Shown here: positions 24,301 to 36,689 of the stretch, piece by piece
Position numbering within the stretch: the stretch's first letter is position 1
Layout: each line of letters begins with the position of its first letter
NCBI GenBank assembly: GCA_947568835.1
Contig: OX387602.1
Coordinates: 27,860,633 to 27,924,632, forward strand
Reading direction: 5' to 3'
Origin: Protonemura montana
Lineage: Eukaryota; Arthropoda; Insecta; Plecoptera; Nemouridae
Length of the DNA: 64,000 nucleotides
The notes under the pieces: model-generated
What the model saw: the letters and a program-made list of their open reading frames with translations, nothing else
The model's database searches: none
Told to the model about the DNA's origin: nothing
Translations under genes and position numbers: made by a program

Positions 24301-27300
24301 ACGCCATAGCGTGTTTGGCCTGCGACGCTTTCTCTGCTAGCGACGGCAGACGAGCCTTGCCTTTGCCCTTGCCGATGTACGGCACATCACCGTTGACAAC
24401 AGGCATGACCTAGAAACACGAGGTTATGAGAGGTGAGCGGTGTCATGAAAAGTAACCTAGCGCAGTTCAGAATGGAGAAGCTGTTTTATGATAAGTTCAA
24501 TTAGGTTTGCTAAATTATGTAAAATTATTATTGAGTTAATTTTTCTATTCCACAAATTTAAAGCCAAGATGTCAAATAAAAACTAGATCCTTTGTAAATA
24601 ATGACAAATTTGTGAGTTTCTTAATATGGTGATATCATCTTAATCAATATCAGAGCAATTTGACTGCAAGTGAAGCCTGTGGAACGAAAGGTTGAATATA
24701 GTTTGCCTAGTTTTGAATTTGTGTTATTTTTACCTCATCTTTGTTTTCGGTCGTCAACTCTCCGTTGGATTCTCCATTAGCCACCTCCAGATTTGATGAA
24801 GAAACTGCCTCTTTGGGGGAAGCCACTTCTTTTTTTGGGGAAGCAGTTTCAATTTTCAGAGATGGAGCCTCCTTTTTAGGAGATGCTTCTTTGATAGGTG
24901 ATGCTTCTTTCGTAACAGCCTCTTCCCCCTTCGTGGGAATCACAGCAGAGATTTCCTAAAAGGAGATATATATATATGAGAAAATAATTTACATGTTGAC
25001 AACCTTTAAGTTTCAAGTCAAAAATAGTTTCCAGATTGCCAGTAAGTAGCTAAATATCCCATAAATGAGCTGACTTTTATTTGGAGTCTGTTCATTTTTT
25101 TGCAATCTTACAAGTTTACTTACAGCTAGTAAACTTGTATTACTTGTTGCTGTTAATTTTTATTTTAACATTCTTAAATAATAATTAAATATCTGAAAGT
25201 AAAATACCAGTGATGTGAGATTCACCGTATAAACAGTGTTGGTCCACATCCCTGGCCACCCTGCCTCACCTTGTCAGCTGGAGAATCAGGCTCCAGCGTG
25301 CCATTTTGTACCGGCTTCTCATCGCCATTGGCCGTCTGAAAACACAACGTACAAGTCTAATTAACCTGCTCGATATCGCTCCATCTCTTCCAGAGGTGGC
25401 ATGCACGGTTATAAAACAATCAATTTGTTTATTTCATTGATCAGAACTTATAGTAAGTGCCAATATTTACTGACTACTTTGTACCACCATTATAGCATTC
25501 CTGTAGGTATGATTTTCTCGTCAATATTGACAGTTATTTAGACGAGTTTTGCAAAACCTATTTTTATCCGAATTTAAGGATTAATTTAAATATTTTACAA
25601 GCCATCAAGTGTAGCTTGTAAGAGAAGATACCATCACAAGGTCAGTCTCCAGCTTACCAACTCATAAAATAAATTTCAGTTACAAATTCAGTGGGAGGAT
25701 TTCTGCAAAATAATTTCCAGGATCGTAATAACTGGTAGAAAAATGATTATAATAGCTCGAAAAACAAAACATTCTGACACAACAAAAGCTTTAGAAATTA
25801 GTTAAAAACGATTTTTTTTTTACAAAATTAACATAGATTTTTTCTTAAAAAAGATATGTTTTTTTCTGAGGAAAGACCCCTAGTGATCTAGACCAATCTT
25901 TTTGGCTTTTCCTTACCATACCATTGAAGTTAGAATTCTAGAATGCCAGCAGATTTATTAATAAAAATATATATATGTATATCTCCACTTGCCAAAATGA
26001 ACCCTTAGAATGGCACTTGTTAACCAAGTTTGGGATAGCTCACAAGGCAAAGTAAATTTATTTTTGAAATAAGAAACAATTCTGTCGGAGGTTTTATCTT
26101 TGTCTACCCCGTAATCGATTTCTAGAATTCTAACTTCAATGGTACGGCCAGAAAAGGCCGGAAAAGTTTGTCATGTTTTTTTTTTTAATTTTCACTCTCA
26201 TTATGCAAGTGCACACATGATTTTTGAGCGATAGGAGTGACAGCCACGCTTAGCAAAAAATATTTAATCTTCAATGAAAAGTGAAAAATAATGGTGTGAC
26301 GTAATTCACAAAAATTAACGTGTTATTTTGCTTCCTTCTTTTTTTTTTTTTTTTAATTTCGAAACATAAAGTAGGTATCTATGTGGTACAAAAAAAATGT
26401 CCTACACAAGACGTTGAAGACGTATTTACCTCAGATTTAGCCTCTGCTTTAGATATTCCCTCAGATCCAGCACCTGCTGGCAGATCGGAGCTGCTTGCTT
26501 CAGCTCCGTTGACTTTTTCAGACGCAAACTCGATGACGCGGCTACTCGAAGATCCCGAGGCTGTATCTGGACTCTGCAGCAAATGAAACACAAGTAACAG
26601 TTAGGCCTAAATATCATGTAACAAAAGTCTAAAGAGCCTCAAAAAATTTGGGTCTCTATCCAAAATAAACAAATCAGTAACTTATTTAATTTTTGTATAA
26701 AATATTTTTGTCTCTAACTTTTCCAAAAAAAAAACAGATGTAAAAAGGATGCCTGCCTCATTGCCACTGTCTTTGCAACAAAGAAAAATTATTGACATCT
26801 GTCAGAGGAATACCCACCGGCTTAGAGCGAATGCATGGTGACATAAGACCCGCAGCTGCAGCGGATTCATGCAGCTTGGCCAGCGGGCCGTGTTCTGCAT
26901 ACTTGGCCATCACCTGTTCCAGCGGCATCTCAGCCTCCTCATACAGATTTCGTACATTCTCCTCATCGTCTTCTACGTTACAAAATAAACAATACAATAG
27001 AAAATGTCAACGTCACACTGTCAAAAGTATTTGTGGCTAAAACATCAGGCTTAACATTGAAGGCTAGGATAAGAATTATGTAGGTACCAGATTCATCATC
27101 ATCTTTCTTTCCAGCAATTTCCTTCAGGACTGCAACCACTTCAGGAGTAGCAAGCTGTGCATCGAATCCAAGAAATGCTTCTTTCAGAGCCTCCTCGAAA
27201 TTGCCCTTTTTGAAGCTCTCACACTCCTTAAGGAACTGCGGTAAGTTGGCAGCGCTGTAGGTTGCCACTTCGCTACCGCCATGCCCATCATAGACAGCGA

Positions 27301-28071
27301 AGAAAGCCGTTTCCGGCTCGAAGTCCAATATACAGTTGTGAGCATCCTAAAACATAAGCTTTTACTAAGAGCCTGTCAATAAAAAAAGGCAGATGAAGAA
27401 TATATTAACACTTGAACTTGGCAAGACGGTTGTAATCCCTAAATATAGGAGGTTTTACATAGGAACTGATGGATAATATACACTATTACCAGCACAGTTA
27501 GTGGGTAGGTGAATAAAAAGTATTAAAACTGAATTTCATAGGGCTTGTCATCAGCATTCAAAGAAGCTGCTACAAAAATACTCAACCAAACAAACTTAAT
27601 AACAAGGGCACGGAACTTTTCCCTATCTTATGCAGCCAATGAGAAAACAACGAGGTTTGTCTAATAGTTAACCTTGGTATTGTACTCTCTGTGTATTAAA
27701 AGTTACAAGAGTAAATTTCTTGTAATGTGATTGGGGTGTCATAAGGCTAAATAGGTCTGAACTCAATCCGTATCTGTGACTAGGCGCCTAGGGGTAATGC
27801 TAGGTTAGACAAGCTTAGATATGTGTTGGAACGTTGAACCAGTCACTTTTATTTCACATAAGATGATATATGATTGCTTGAGAATGAGATAATTTAAACT
27901 TTGTTTTCTGTATAACTGTGAAGACCAAAGCGTAGAGACGGATGAGATAATTTGACGAACCTCTTGAGTGACTCGCCACCCTTGCATGGAGCTTGCCCCG
28001 CAATTTACATATTTTCCTAGTTGGTCTACAGATTCTTTCTCTACGATCGGTTCGGACAGATAAGCGCCCAT
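21385..28071 (-). CDS. PPM1G: PP2C-type protein phosphatase 1G
   Basis: PPM1G is a Mg/Mn-dependent nuclear Ser/Thr phosphatase acting on splicing factors and histone-related substrates. Coding exons (minus): 28071-27961, 27346-27088, 26972-26818, 26573-26430, 25335-25270, 24955-24734, 24409-24192, 23675-23528, 23271-23094, 22555-22281, 21618-21385. They total 2010 nt, for 669 residues; all junctions keep frame. The N-terminus MGAYLSEP carries a myristoylation-type glycine. Metal-site motifs are YDGHGG (residues 56-61), [20 protein letters not shown] and GCDNMTC. As in vertebrate PPM1G, the catalytic domain is split by a long low-complexity insert, here with (S)PKKE-type repeats and a Glu/Asp block encoded by 23675-23528. 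The exon 1 donor is the unusual GTTCGT. The basic C-tail contains SKRPAS and TKRTKTEE, a likely nuclear signal. Confidence 0.94.
21944..21967. repeat. (AT)n microsatellite
   Basis: A short AT dinucleotide run in the intron before the last PPM1G exon. Confidence 0.8.
25871..26185. mobile_element. MITE-like element with long inverted repeats
   Basis: The left arm, about 25881-25945 (TAGTGATCTAGACC..CCATTGAAGTTAGAATTCTAGAA), is matched in reverse complement by 26118-26180 (TTCTAGAATTCTAACTTCAA..GGTACGGCC). Internal sequence CTCCACTTGCCAAAATGAACCC matches 5264-5286, so it looks like a deletion derivative of the repeat at 3360-5400. It sits in a PPM1G intron. A one-ended fragment occurs at 54604-54660. 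I could not define a target duplication. Confidence 0.65.
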
Positions 28072-28697
28072 CTTGATATTACAAAATTATGCACAACTAA
28101 ATCGAAAATGTATTATAGCTACAAACACGTAACAACTACATTAATTATCAGAAAACAACACGATTAGCGATAGATGTCCGTGAGATTCGGCGTGCCGTGC
28201 CGTGCGGCAAAATGAATGATAGTCAATTCTACCAACCATGCAAACTTCATAGGCGCCAAAACCTGCTGTGCCAGAAATGTGGGGTCTTGTCAGTAACGAC
28301 AACGTGTGCAAAATAAAACCCCCAAACAACAAAGTTATTTTTTAGTTTAACCAAGCCTTAACCTCGCAAAGTTTAGGCAAGGTTGTTAATTTGGCTGAAC
28401 GATGTGTACGACACAATTGGTAAATAGTATATTAATCCAAGAAAAATCTGATGGAGGAAATTGAAACTCCAACCCCTGATATCTTACCGCCCTTTTGATA
28501 TAATTGCGTCATTCTTTCATAGAGCTCGCTTCACACTGCTGACTCAAGTAGAGCCATTTTCTACCAGTCGCTGTTGCGTCGTCCAACGTTTTATCTGGTA
28601 GACTTTCCTTACTTGCGACGAACACGAAAAAGCGTAGTTGGTTCACAACCTTTCAAATATTGTTCTTGTTAACGATTTTCTTATTGAAGTTAGTGAT
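28072..28697. promoter_or_regulatory. Shared 5' region of PPM1G and NTF2
   Basis: The two divergent start codons are 626 bases apart. No TATA box is obvious, but the arrangement implies a common promoter region holding both 5' UTRs. Confidence 0.5.
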
Positions 28698-31425
28698 ATG
28701 GCACTAAACCCGAACTATGAGGCGATCGGGAAAGGTTTCGTCCAACAATATTATGCCCTATTTGATGATCCTGCTCAAAGGGCTACACTAGTGAATATGT
28801 ACAATGTATGCAATTCTCTTTAATTATTCTTGATAGATACTTCGTATGCAATTGTTTGTCATCTGATAAATTTTGTTTAATTTTAGACTGAAAGTTCCTT
28901 CATGACTTTTGAAGGAACGCAAATTCAAGGATCCGTCAAAATAATGGAGAAGCTCTCTGTAAGTACCTACCTACTACATGGTTACTTCATCTAACATAGT
29001 TAAGCTGTGCATCAAAGATTGTAGCGTAAAATATCCAGATACAGGTTAGTGGATTTAATATTGACAAAATATCCGGCGCCTTGGAAAGTATAAAATGACA
29101 AACGACGAGCCAGTGCGGAACGTTAATTTTTGCTACATCCCTGTCCAGATATTTTCATGTTTCCTAAAATTCCTTCAAAAATTGTGTTTTTAAGTAGTGT
29201 GTAGATTAAGTTTTCAGTGAAAACATTTTTGTCTGTTTCAGAGTCTAAGTTTTCAAAAAATTAACCGATGCGTAACAGCGGTCGATTCCCAGCCCATGTT
29301 TGATGGAGGTGTTATAATAAATGTGCTTGGAAGGTTGCAGGTAAATATCAGATACGTACAGTTATTTTGCTATTATTGTGAAGAGTATGAAAAGTTTAGA
29401 AAACAAATGTTTTAATGGCATCAGTTAAAGATCCTTTACATGGCTTATGTCAGATTCTCTGTAATTACGCCCTTGTCAGGATGGTTTTTGGATATGAACC
29501 AAACACAGTATTCTTTTGTCAATTCGCTTTATTATACACCACAACCCTCTTGTGACGACAGGTCACTCACTTCGTACAACCTGACTTGGCAAGACTCGCA
29601 GCTCGACTCTTGCCTAGCGGGCCGCTCACACCCCGCTAGATCGGTCACTAAACTAGTGGTCTGCTAGCTAGCCCTTCCCTTAGCAGGAATTTAATTATAA
29701 ATGAATATGACCCTGACGCTTACGTGGTTGGGTGTGAGTATGTGGTATATGAAAGTAGTATAGTATAAACATTGAAACACAGTTTGATCACAAAAAAAGC
29801 AGAACTCACTATACTTCAAAATTCAAATTGTAATTTTGTATTGGTACAAACTGGGAAAAATAAGCTTTAAATTACTCAAAAAAAAAACTGTAGGTACTGC
29901 ATACCTTATCTTACTGTGCTATGAACAGGTATGCCATTCAATCTTTATTTTTAACAAATATCACTTGTAAACATCAATTTAGGTGGTAAATGACTAGTTT
30001 TATTTCAATCAAGTGCATTTCCAATGACATGAACATTTTTTGGGTAACCTGACAAGATAAGAAAAATAGCCATTTGCATTGCTGGCCTGCATTGCGTTGC
30101 ATTGCATTGCATTGCATTGTTAAGATATCTGCTACTCTGTAATTCTCTTAATTTATTGTATAATAGTTATAGTGCAAAAAGCCTGGTTTATGGGTTCAGG
30201 AAGGAGAAAGGCGGAGAATAACTATCTGGAAAACTTGACGTGATATTTAGACTCTTGCCTTGGTCACCATAGAACCTTTTCTACGAAGGCACAAGGTATA
30301 AGAGGTTCTTCAGTAATGAAAGCAAGGGCCAACGAAACGTTAACAATTAGTTTCCCACATAGTGCCAACATTCCTGTTGGTGCCAGAAAACCAAACCAGC
30401 CAACTTTCTGCCAGTTTTATAGAATAGAAATAAATACATTTTTAGATAGTTTTAGTTTAAAAAAATTTACTTCTTTTGTAATAGTGTTTGTATTCATATA
30501 TTTTTCTTTTTTAAATCACTTTTACCAGCCAATATTTGTTAATGTTAGAAGTCTTGTTTTCATAATTGTATTATAAAATTGGTTTCTCTGCATTGAGGTC
30601 AGGGTTCGTATTAGCGTAATGGTCGGACGATGGTCAGTGATGTGCAATATTTGGTATGGCAATGGTTTCTCACGAGTTGCGTTGTTGTTTGTAGACGGAT
30701 GAGGACCCGCCGCACGCGTATATCCAGACATTCGTGCTGAAACCAATAGGGACCAGTTTTTACGTGCAGCACGATATCTTTCGGCTTGCTATACATGACA
30801 GTGTATAGGCTGCAACACATTAGCTTTCTCTCCTCATATGACAAATAGTCGTCTTTACACAGCCAAGGCAAGATTTCAAGTCTTTCTTGCTTTGTTTTAG
30901 TTGTTATGTGATCTTTCTGCCTTGCACTTGTTTGGTTTTGAACCTTCAACATTGCTTGTGACAGTTTTTCTAGTGCAAAGCTGACCTGTACTGATCAATC
31001 CTGACTAATGTGGAATCTATGCCGATTTAATATTCCCTTTTAACGTTCTTTAATTTTCATTGGAATGTTTTAATTTTGGAAGAAAATCAATGGCTGCTTG
31101 TAACATATCTACAATATTTCACTCACTTACTAATTAGTTACTTAATAAAATTCATTGCAACGCTTAGTGGAAAGCTTGAAACCGTAACGAGCTTTTGCGT
31201 GTCCCGTTTGCTAATGTTTGTGTTTGTTGCTTTCCAACTGGGTGTAGTGGTTTTCCAAGGAATTGATCCGCCCGAGACACGTGCTCACATCTGTCCTTTG
31301 TTCTGTTGCAGGCAGACGACGATCCCCCGCACCCCTACTCCCAAGTGTTTGTGCTCAAGCCACTCGGGAACTCCTTCTTTTGCCAACACGACATATTTCG
31401 CCTGGGAATCCACGACTCGGCTTGA
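28698..31425 (+). CDS. NUTF2: Nuclear transport factor 2, with alternative last exons
   Basis: NTF2 carries RanGDP into the nucleus and binds FG nucleoporins. Shared exons are 28698-28805, 28887-28958 and 29242-29340 (279 nt, 93 residues): AIGKGFVQQYYALFDDP, FEGTQIQGSVKIMEKL, SFQKINRCVTAVDSQP. Exon 3 ends in phase 0 and can join either 30695-30808 or 31312-31425. Each is 114 nt with its own acceptor, stop and possible poly(A) signal (AATAAA at 31144 and 31736). Either choice gives 130 residues (human 127). Both end in the expected F.QHDIFRL.IHDS sequence, equivalent to the vertebrate MFRLALHNFG end. The two 37-residue tails are identical at 26 positions. Confidence 0.95.
30088..30119 (+). repeat. 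(GCATT)n microsatellite
   Basis: About six copies of the pentamer, one with G in place of A, in NTF2 intron 3. Confidence 0.85.
30695..30808 (+). CDS. NUTF2: NTF2 alternative last exon A (proximal)
   Basis: After a TTGTTTGTAG acceptor it encodes TDEDPPHAYIQTFVLKPIG and ends QHDIFRLAIHDSV before TAG. It is open throughout and has no decay, so a functional isoform is likely. Compared with exon B it differs at 11 of 37 residues, including Y/F and V/C before QHD, close to the Ran- and nucleoporin-binding end of the fold. AATAAA at 31144-31149 could end this transcript. Confidence 0.85.
   Translation, partial: TDEDPPHAYIQTFVLKPIGTSFYVQHDIFRLAIHDSV
31312..31425 (+). CDS. NUTF2: NTF2 alternative last exon B (distal)
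   Basis: After a strong TTTGTTCTGTTGCAG acceptor it encodes ADDDPPHPYSQVFVLKPLG and ends QHDIFRLGIHDSA before TGA. Length and phase equal those of exon A, so the two are mutually exclusive ends of one protein. AATAAA at 31736-31741 is the likely poly(A) signal. The stronger pyrimidine tract suggests the default isoform, but that is inference. Confidence 0.85.
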   Translation, partial: ADDDPPHPYSQVFVLKPLGNSFFCQHDIFRLGIHDSA

Positions 31426-32269
31426 GCAAGAAGATTACGACGTATTCGTCGTCACTTTAGATCGGCAGCGAGTGTCTTCTGATTAAAACCAAACTGCCAT
31501 CTTAAAAATTTCTACATTATTTCCCTCCCACAATTAAATTTTTCTTGCATTCATGATTAGGTACTAATAATAATTATTATAACAATCATGTTACTAATGC
31601 CAGTTAGGCTTGCTTGACGAAGGGCTGTGGCTACAATTTGCTTGGCACATTGTCAATCTGAATGAGCTGTTGTACGTATTCGGTCGTGTTATGCGCCAAC
31701 GCCACGTACAATTTCGCTGTTCTTTATGAATGATGAATAAAAATTACCTTTTATAACTAAAAGTGTTAGCTTCTTTCAGCAGTTACTACATGGCCCTCTG
31801 TGAAGTACGGGCTAGATTGCAGAAATGAAGAAAAACTGAAAGATTAGTATTGTTAGGATAACATTAGATTCTCCCTTTATTTCACCTGGGCTACCTACCT
31901 ATCAATATGAACTTGAGCACTTCTAGAGAGGGATGGATGTCAATTTTTGACCTGGTCAACATGTCGCTATCCTATCCGTGTACGAGCTACAAATTAACCA
32001 AAATTTACATTTAATCCTCCTGCTTCTTAAAATCTAAGATAGCACCTCAAGTTGGTGTTTTGCATCAAATTAATTAAGCAAGGTTTTGGCCTCTATGGCG
32101 ATTTACATCGTGATAAATTGAATTTAGTTCTATTTACGCATCTGGGTCTATTAGCATGAATGACTCGGACTTGGCTAATGTTTTATTGCAGTATTATTTT
32201 GATCAGAGATTAGAGATTTAGCTAGCAATACAAGTATCTGCCTCTGTTGCCTAGCTTGTGATGGAAACT

Positions 32270-32700
32270 GAATGGTTTAGCATGTTGGAAACACTGGTTC
32301 TTCGTTGATCACCGAGGTTAAGCATCACTGCGCTGGGTCAGGTATTGGATGGGTGACCACTATAACCATGTCCAGTTCTATTTAGGAGAGAGGTTGGAGG
32401 GATGAATGTTAGTACAGCAACTTATTCACCTTGCTTATCAACATCTCAACAGCATTGTTTTGTGGAGAAATCCTGCTGTTCGTGTTGTACCGTCCTTCAG
32501 AAGGGACGTTCAGCCTGTGGTCTCCTTGGTGCTATTCAACAAGAGCAGGCTGTCTGCTGGCATCGAGTTTTCTCTTATCCCTTCTAGTCTCGATAGGTTT
32601 GTCACCATCCATTCATTCACCAACGCCATTAGACCAGTGCCACAGCTCGTGCTGTCAAAACATTGCTTCGGTAAACCTCAGTAATCAAATGATCATTTAG
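32270..32700 (+). repeat. 5S rRNA-derived SINE, copy C
   Basis: The head GATCACCGAGGTTAAGCATC and GTATTGGATGGGTGACCACT, the body GAAGGGACGTTCAGCCTGTG and the 3' CCATTAGACCAGTGCCACAG are all present, so the copy is near full length. It is followed at once by a poly-G run (32714-32730) and lies downstream of NTF2. Confidence 0.85.
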
Positions 32701-33527
32701 ACCTGACTGTTTGGGGGGGGGGGGGGGGGGACTGGATCTCAGTTGATTTGACGTGGTCAGTATTACTGCTGTGAGTTCGGCCTCTCATGAAGTCACCCTA
32801 AGGAATGTTTTTAGAGGTGAGACAATGTACGTAGCTAAGTGAAGTCAGTATACCGAATATGCAGTATGCATTCAGGGAGACTCCGACTTGGCAGGTGAAG
32901 TGAATCGCAGGAGCACCTGAAAGAATAAACAGATGATCCTGTTGATATCGAATGCTTGGTATGCATCAATACTTTTGATAAACTAATATTGGTATAGAAA
33001 AGGTATTTATGGTAATTATTTTTTTACATATCTAAAATGATACTCATATTGGTAAATAAGAAGAGCATGCCTGCACTCGATTTCTTTGTGGTTGTGAATT
33101 ATGATTTCCCACTTACTTTCCAAATTGTCTGTGTCATCATTAACTGCTGAAGTACAATAGACGTATGTTACCATACTCTTACTACTTTTACAATTATCAT
33201 CACCTATTATTAAGTGTTATTTTGAGAAGAGAAAAAAATGAGAAAAATGACCAACTGGCTGACACAAAAAATTTGCAAAATATACTTGGGAAGAAAGGCC
33301 TGTAGCCTCATATTAGATAGAAACCAAGAAATACAAATTAGTAGGCCAAAGGCATGGAATTAATAGAATTAACACTAGGTACTAATAAACTAACTAAATA
33401 TACGACTAAAAATAAAATAATTATGATCATTTTTAGTGTATGTGTTCCTTTCAGGCGTTTGAAAAAATAAAGCCCTGTCACTAAATGCCAAAATGTATTT
33501 TAAGAAGTGATAACAGGAGAGTGCTAC

Positions 33528-33715
33528 CTGAAATATCATCTTGCAAACGGAGAGTAGTATGATGGCAGTGACAACAGCCAGCACAGCCACCTTGATGATC
33601 TGGAACTGGTGGAAGCGGGACGTGTGGAACGTGGTGGAACTGTTTCCGGATGCATTCCATGCACTCCCTTCCATCGGTGCTGCCATCGAAGTTGGAACCT
33701 GGGGATCTGCCGCAA
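33528..33715 (-). CDS. Orphan exon: glycosylated N-terminus plus one membrane helix
   Basis: The frame runs from a GTTGGACAG acceptor to a CAG|GTAGCA donor. It carries an ectodomain-like segment with two N-glycosylation sequons (NAS, NSS in WNASGNSSTTF) and then a hydrophobic helix, IIKVAVLAVVTAIILLSVCK. It resembles the N-terminus and first helix of a receptor, or a single-pass protein, but no partner exon is recognised within the window. The gene would run on the minus strand toward lower coordinates or out of reach. The family is unknown. Confidence 0.45.
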
Positions 33716-36689
33716 CTGTCCAACTTCTTAGTTATGTGCGTTGTGAGCTGAAATTTTTGTTTTTTTACACAACTTACAGGAATAATTGAATTTTTAGGAT
33801 AGGAATTGAAATGATCTCAAATATGATTGTGAAATGAAGTTAACATGGATACAGAAATTGTTGCAAAACGAAAGATCTCCGTGTAGTTACTTAGCCAACA
33901 GTGCATTTCATTTCACTATAAAGGCTCATCTACATTAAAAATAGCCGCAAACATAAAGTGTTGAACATTTTCAAATTACACAAACAAAGTGTCATAGAGT
34001 AAACCAATCAAATGCAATATTGACTTCAAGGAGGTGGGAAACTCGTTGATTTGTTTCCTTGGCTACTTTTAAGCAATAAAATGAAATAGGGAATGTGGAT
34101 TGGCTCGCCATGGCTTCGCTTGACTTACAAAAAATTATGAATGGTCATACTTTATGCGTACATTGTGCTCTTATGTTTGTTGTGTATTACTGTTACATAT
34201 TTACGGACATGTTGATTGCAAAGTTGAGGGGGGAAAGCAAGTAAGCTACCATACTCTTTAAGCTCGTGGAAGTCTTCTTAGCAACTGTGGATCTTAAATT
34301 TCTTCAATCTATTAACACATACCAAACTACACATAAAAAAATATTCGAGCCAACCATTTTGAAAAGCCTCCCTTATTAGTTGTATCTAGTTTTACTAAAT
34401 ATTTTTTTTAGAATGGATTTTCTGGAAAATGTGCACTAAAAAAGATTTTTAAGTTGCTGAAACAGTGTACCTATAACAACTCTAATTAAAAAATAGAAGA
34501 TATGATTTTCTTCCTTGGATCCCCCAGGAAAAGAATATGGAGGCAACACAACCCCCTTAAATAAACATTTTACAATAAAGTCAACATTTTTATGAATTAA
34601 AATTCTGTTTTGACATGAATAAAAATAAAAGTGGTGATTGTGATTCTTATTCCAATGAACAAGAACATAGTTTCTGATTGCTGCCACCCTGGAATATTTT
34701 GTTGAAAAAAAATCGGTTTTATCTTATACATCAAATCCCTAACAAAAGGTGACCATGATGTGTCATCATGGTCACTTTGGTCATGGACCAATTCACGGGA
34801 GGTGGAACATACTGCTCATGGGTTTGAGCACTGTGATCAGCTCGCAAGTCTTGAAGAGTGAATAAGTATTGCGCCAGAAGATTTATATGACAATCCAAAG
34901 CGATTTAACAGCCCCTCACTCATGCGCCGAAACATTGGCAATCTGTACCTACTGCAGACTGCTGCAGCTGCCAATTGTGAGTTTTCACCCAAATTGACAG
35001 CTCTATTATTAACCCGTTGCTGGATGCTTAAAGCTAGGATATGCCTCTAACAACTCAACATAATCCTCAAATCTGCAAATCAATTTATGGAAGCGAGAAG
35101 AGAGGATGGGAGAAATCCTCCTCCCCCCCCCCCCGCCCCCTTCCCCATTTTTGGCGCGAGCCGGAAAAGAAGTGCTGGAAGAGTTGGCGGCCTGCGGTAA
35201 CTGTCAACGCTTTAGATAGGAATAAAGTAAATAAATAAATATAAGTTGATGGATTGAGTGGAAGATTATGAGCTGAATTAGACCACTTGAGCAGTGCAAA
35301 CCATTGCGAAACTGGGCTGCGTATGATAAATCTCTGTAAGCTTCCTGGTCGACTGCCAAAGGTAATACGTCCTTCCTGCACAACTTAGACGAACGCTTCC
35401 TACTTGCACACACCTGTACGTCGTCGCCCTGCAACCTCTCCCGTCCACTAACTCTGCGCTACTGCAAAGTCCAGACACCGGCCACCACCTCCCATGACCC
35501 CCCAACAGCGAAACCATATGTCTTGGCATCCCTATTCCTCAAAGCAAGCTGCAGCTGCTAAAACCAACAAGCCGGTAGTTATTGCTGCCTGCCTGCACCA
35601 ACAGTTTATATTGTTTCGCCGGCAAGTCAGATGGCGCTCGTAAATATCCATGCTCACGGCTTCTTAGTAGACGGGTGTAAGATACGCAAATAGCTTGGAT
35701 TGTAATGGCGTAGCTAAATATGTGGTGGTAGTGGTAGTGGTGGTGGTGATTTCGCTATAGTATGGTTGGGCCGCGGACGCTGGTGCATGCGGGTCTTGGT
35801 CATCCGTTGTATCAACATCCGCTCATCTCTACAGCAGCCACCCTGAAGTCATTCAAACTTTTTTTTTTTTTTTTTAACTGCAAAGCACAAACCTAACTTC
35901 TACTTTTTAATAACAACACCACTACGCTGACATGCCCATATGGGTCAGTGAATGGGTTTACATGAATTCTATTTGTTTGTTTGCCACCCGCGAAGAGGCA
36001 TGCATTGCAGACTACGAACTTGATGAATTGATTGTGTGAATTGTTTGTGAACTTTTTTAAGCCTAGGGATCAACGCAACCAATCACAATCATGAGATTGC
36101 CAGATCTGGTTATGCTAACCAATTAAGTGTTTTTACATAGTCGTCAAAACATTTCAGCACGTACCTTTATCACACTTTCAAAGTTATTATGAAAGGGCAA
36201 GCTTTACAGGCTGCAGTGACTATGAGAGCTAATAAAACTAACCCCTAGGAACTGCAAGGAGAACGGGAAAGACTCGGTCGTCGGAATGCACATACTTATT
36301 GGGTTTGTTACATGACGAGGGTGTAGGATCTCTACAGGCCAATCAATGCTTTTTCTGCCTCCACTTGCCACGACAGAAAGGATTTTTTTTAGCAATTCTT
36401 TTCCACTCCAGACTCCAGTATGTTTGTTGTCATGGACGCATATGTTAAGGACCCGATTGCGAAAGTAGACCTGACGGTGAATTATACTGAATAAAGCCAG
36501 GTAATTTCCAATGAAGTAAACATGCAAATACCATGGCGATTGAAGTAGCTATTGAATATTGGGCGAGTGTGATTATGGGGTTCATGCTCTTCATACAAAT
36601 GATGACCTTGCTCACCCCAACGTTATCTCGGAATCAGTACCTATAAGCATTTCGGTAATCTAATTTATAAAATGCAATGCGATTCGTGG
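33716..36689. other. Long stretch without a recognised gene
   Basis: Mixed AT-rich sequence with a poly-C run near 35124 and a GC-richer patch at about 35340-35650 that could be a promoter or 5' exon of the orphan minus-strand gene. No exon is supported. Confidence 0.35.
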
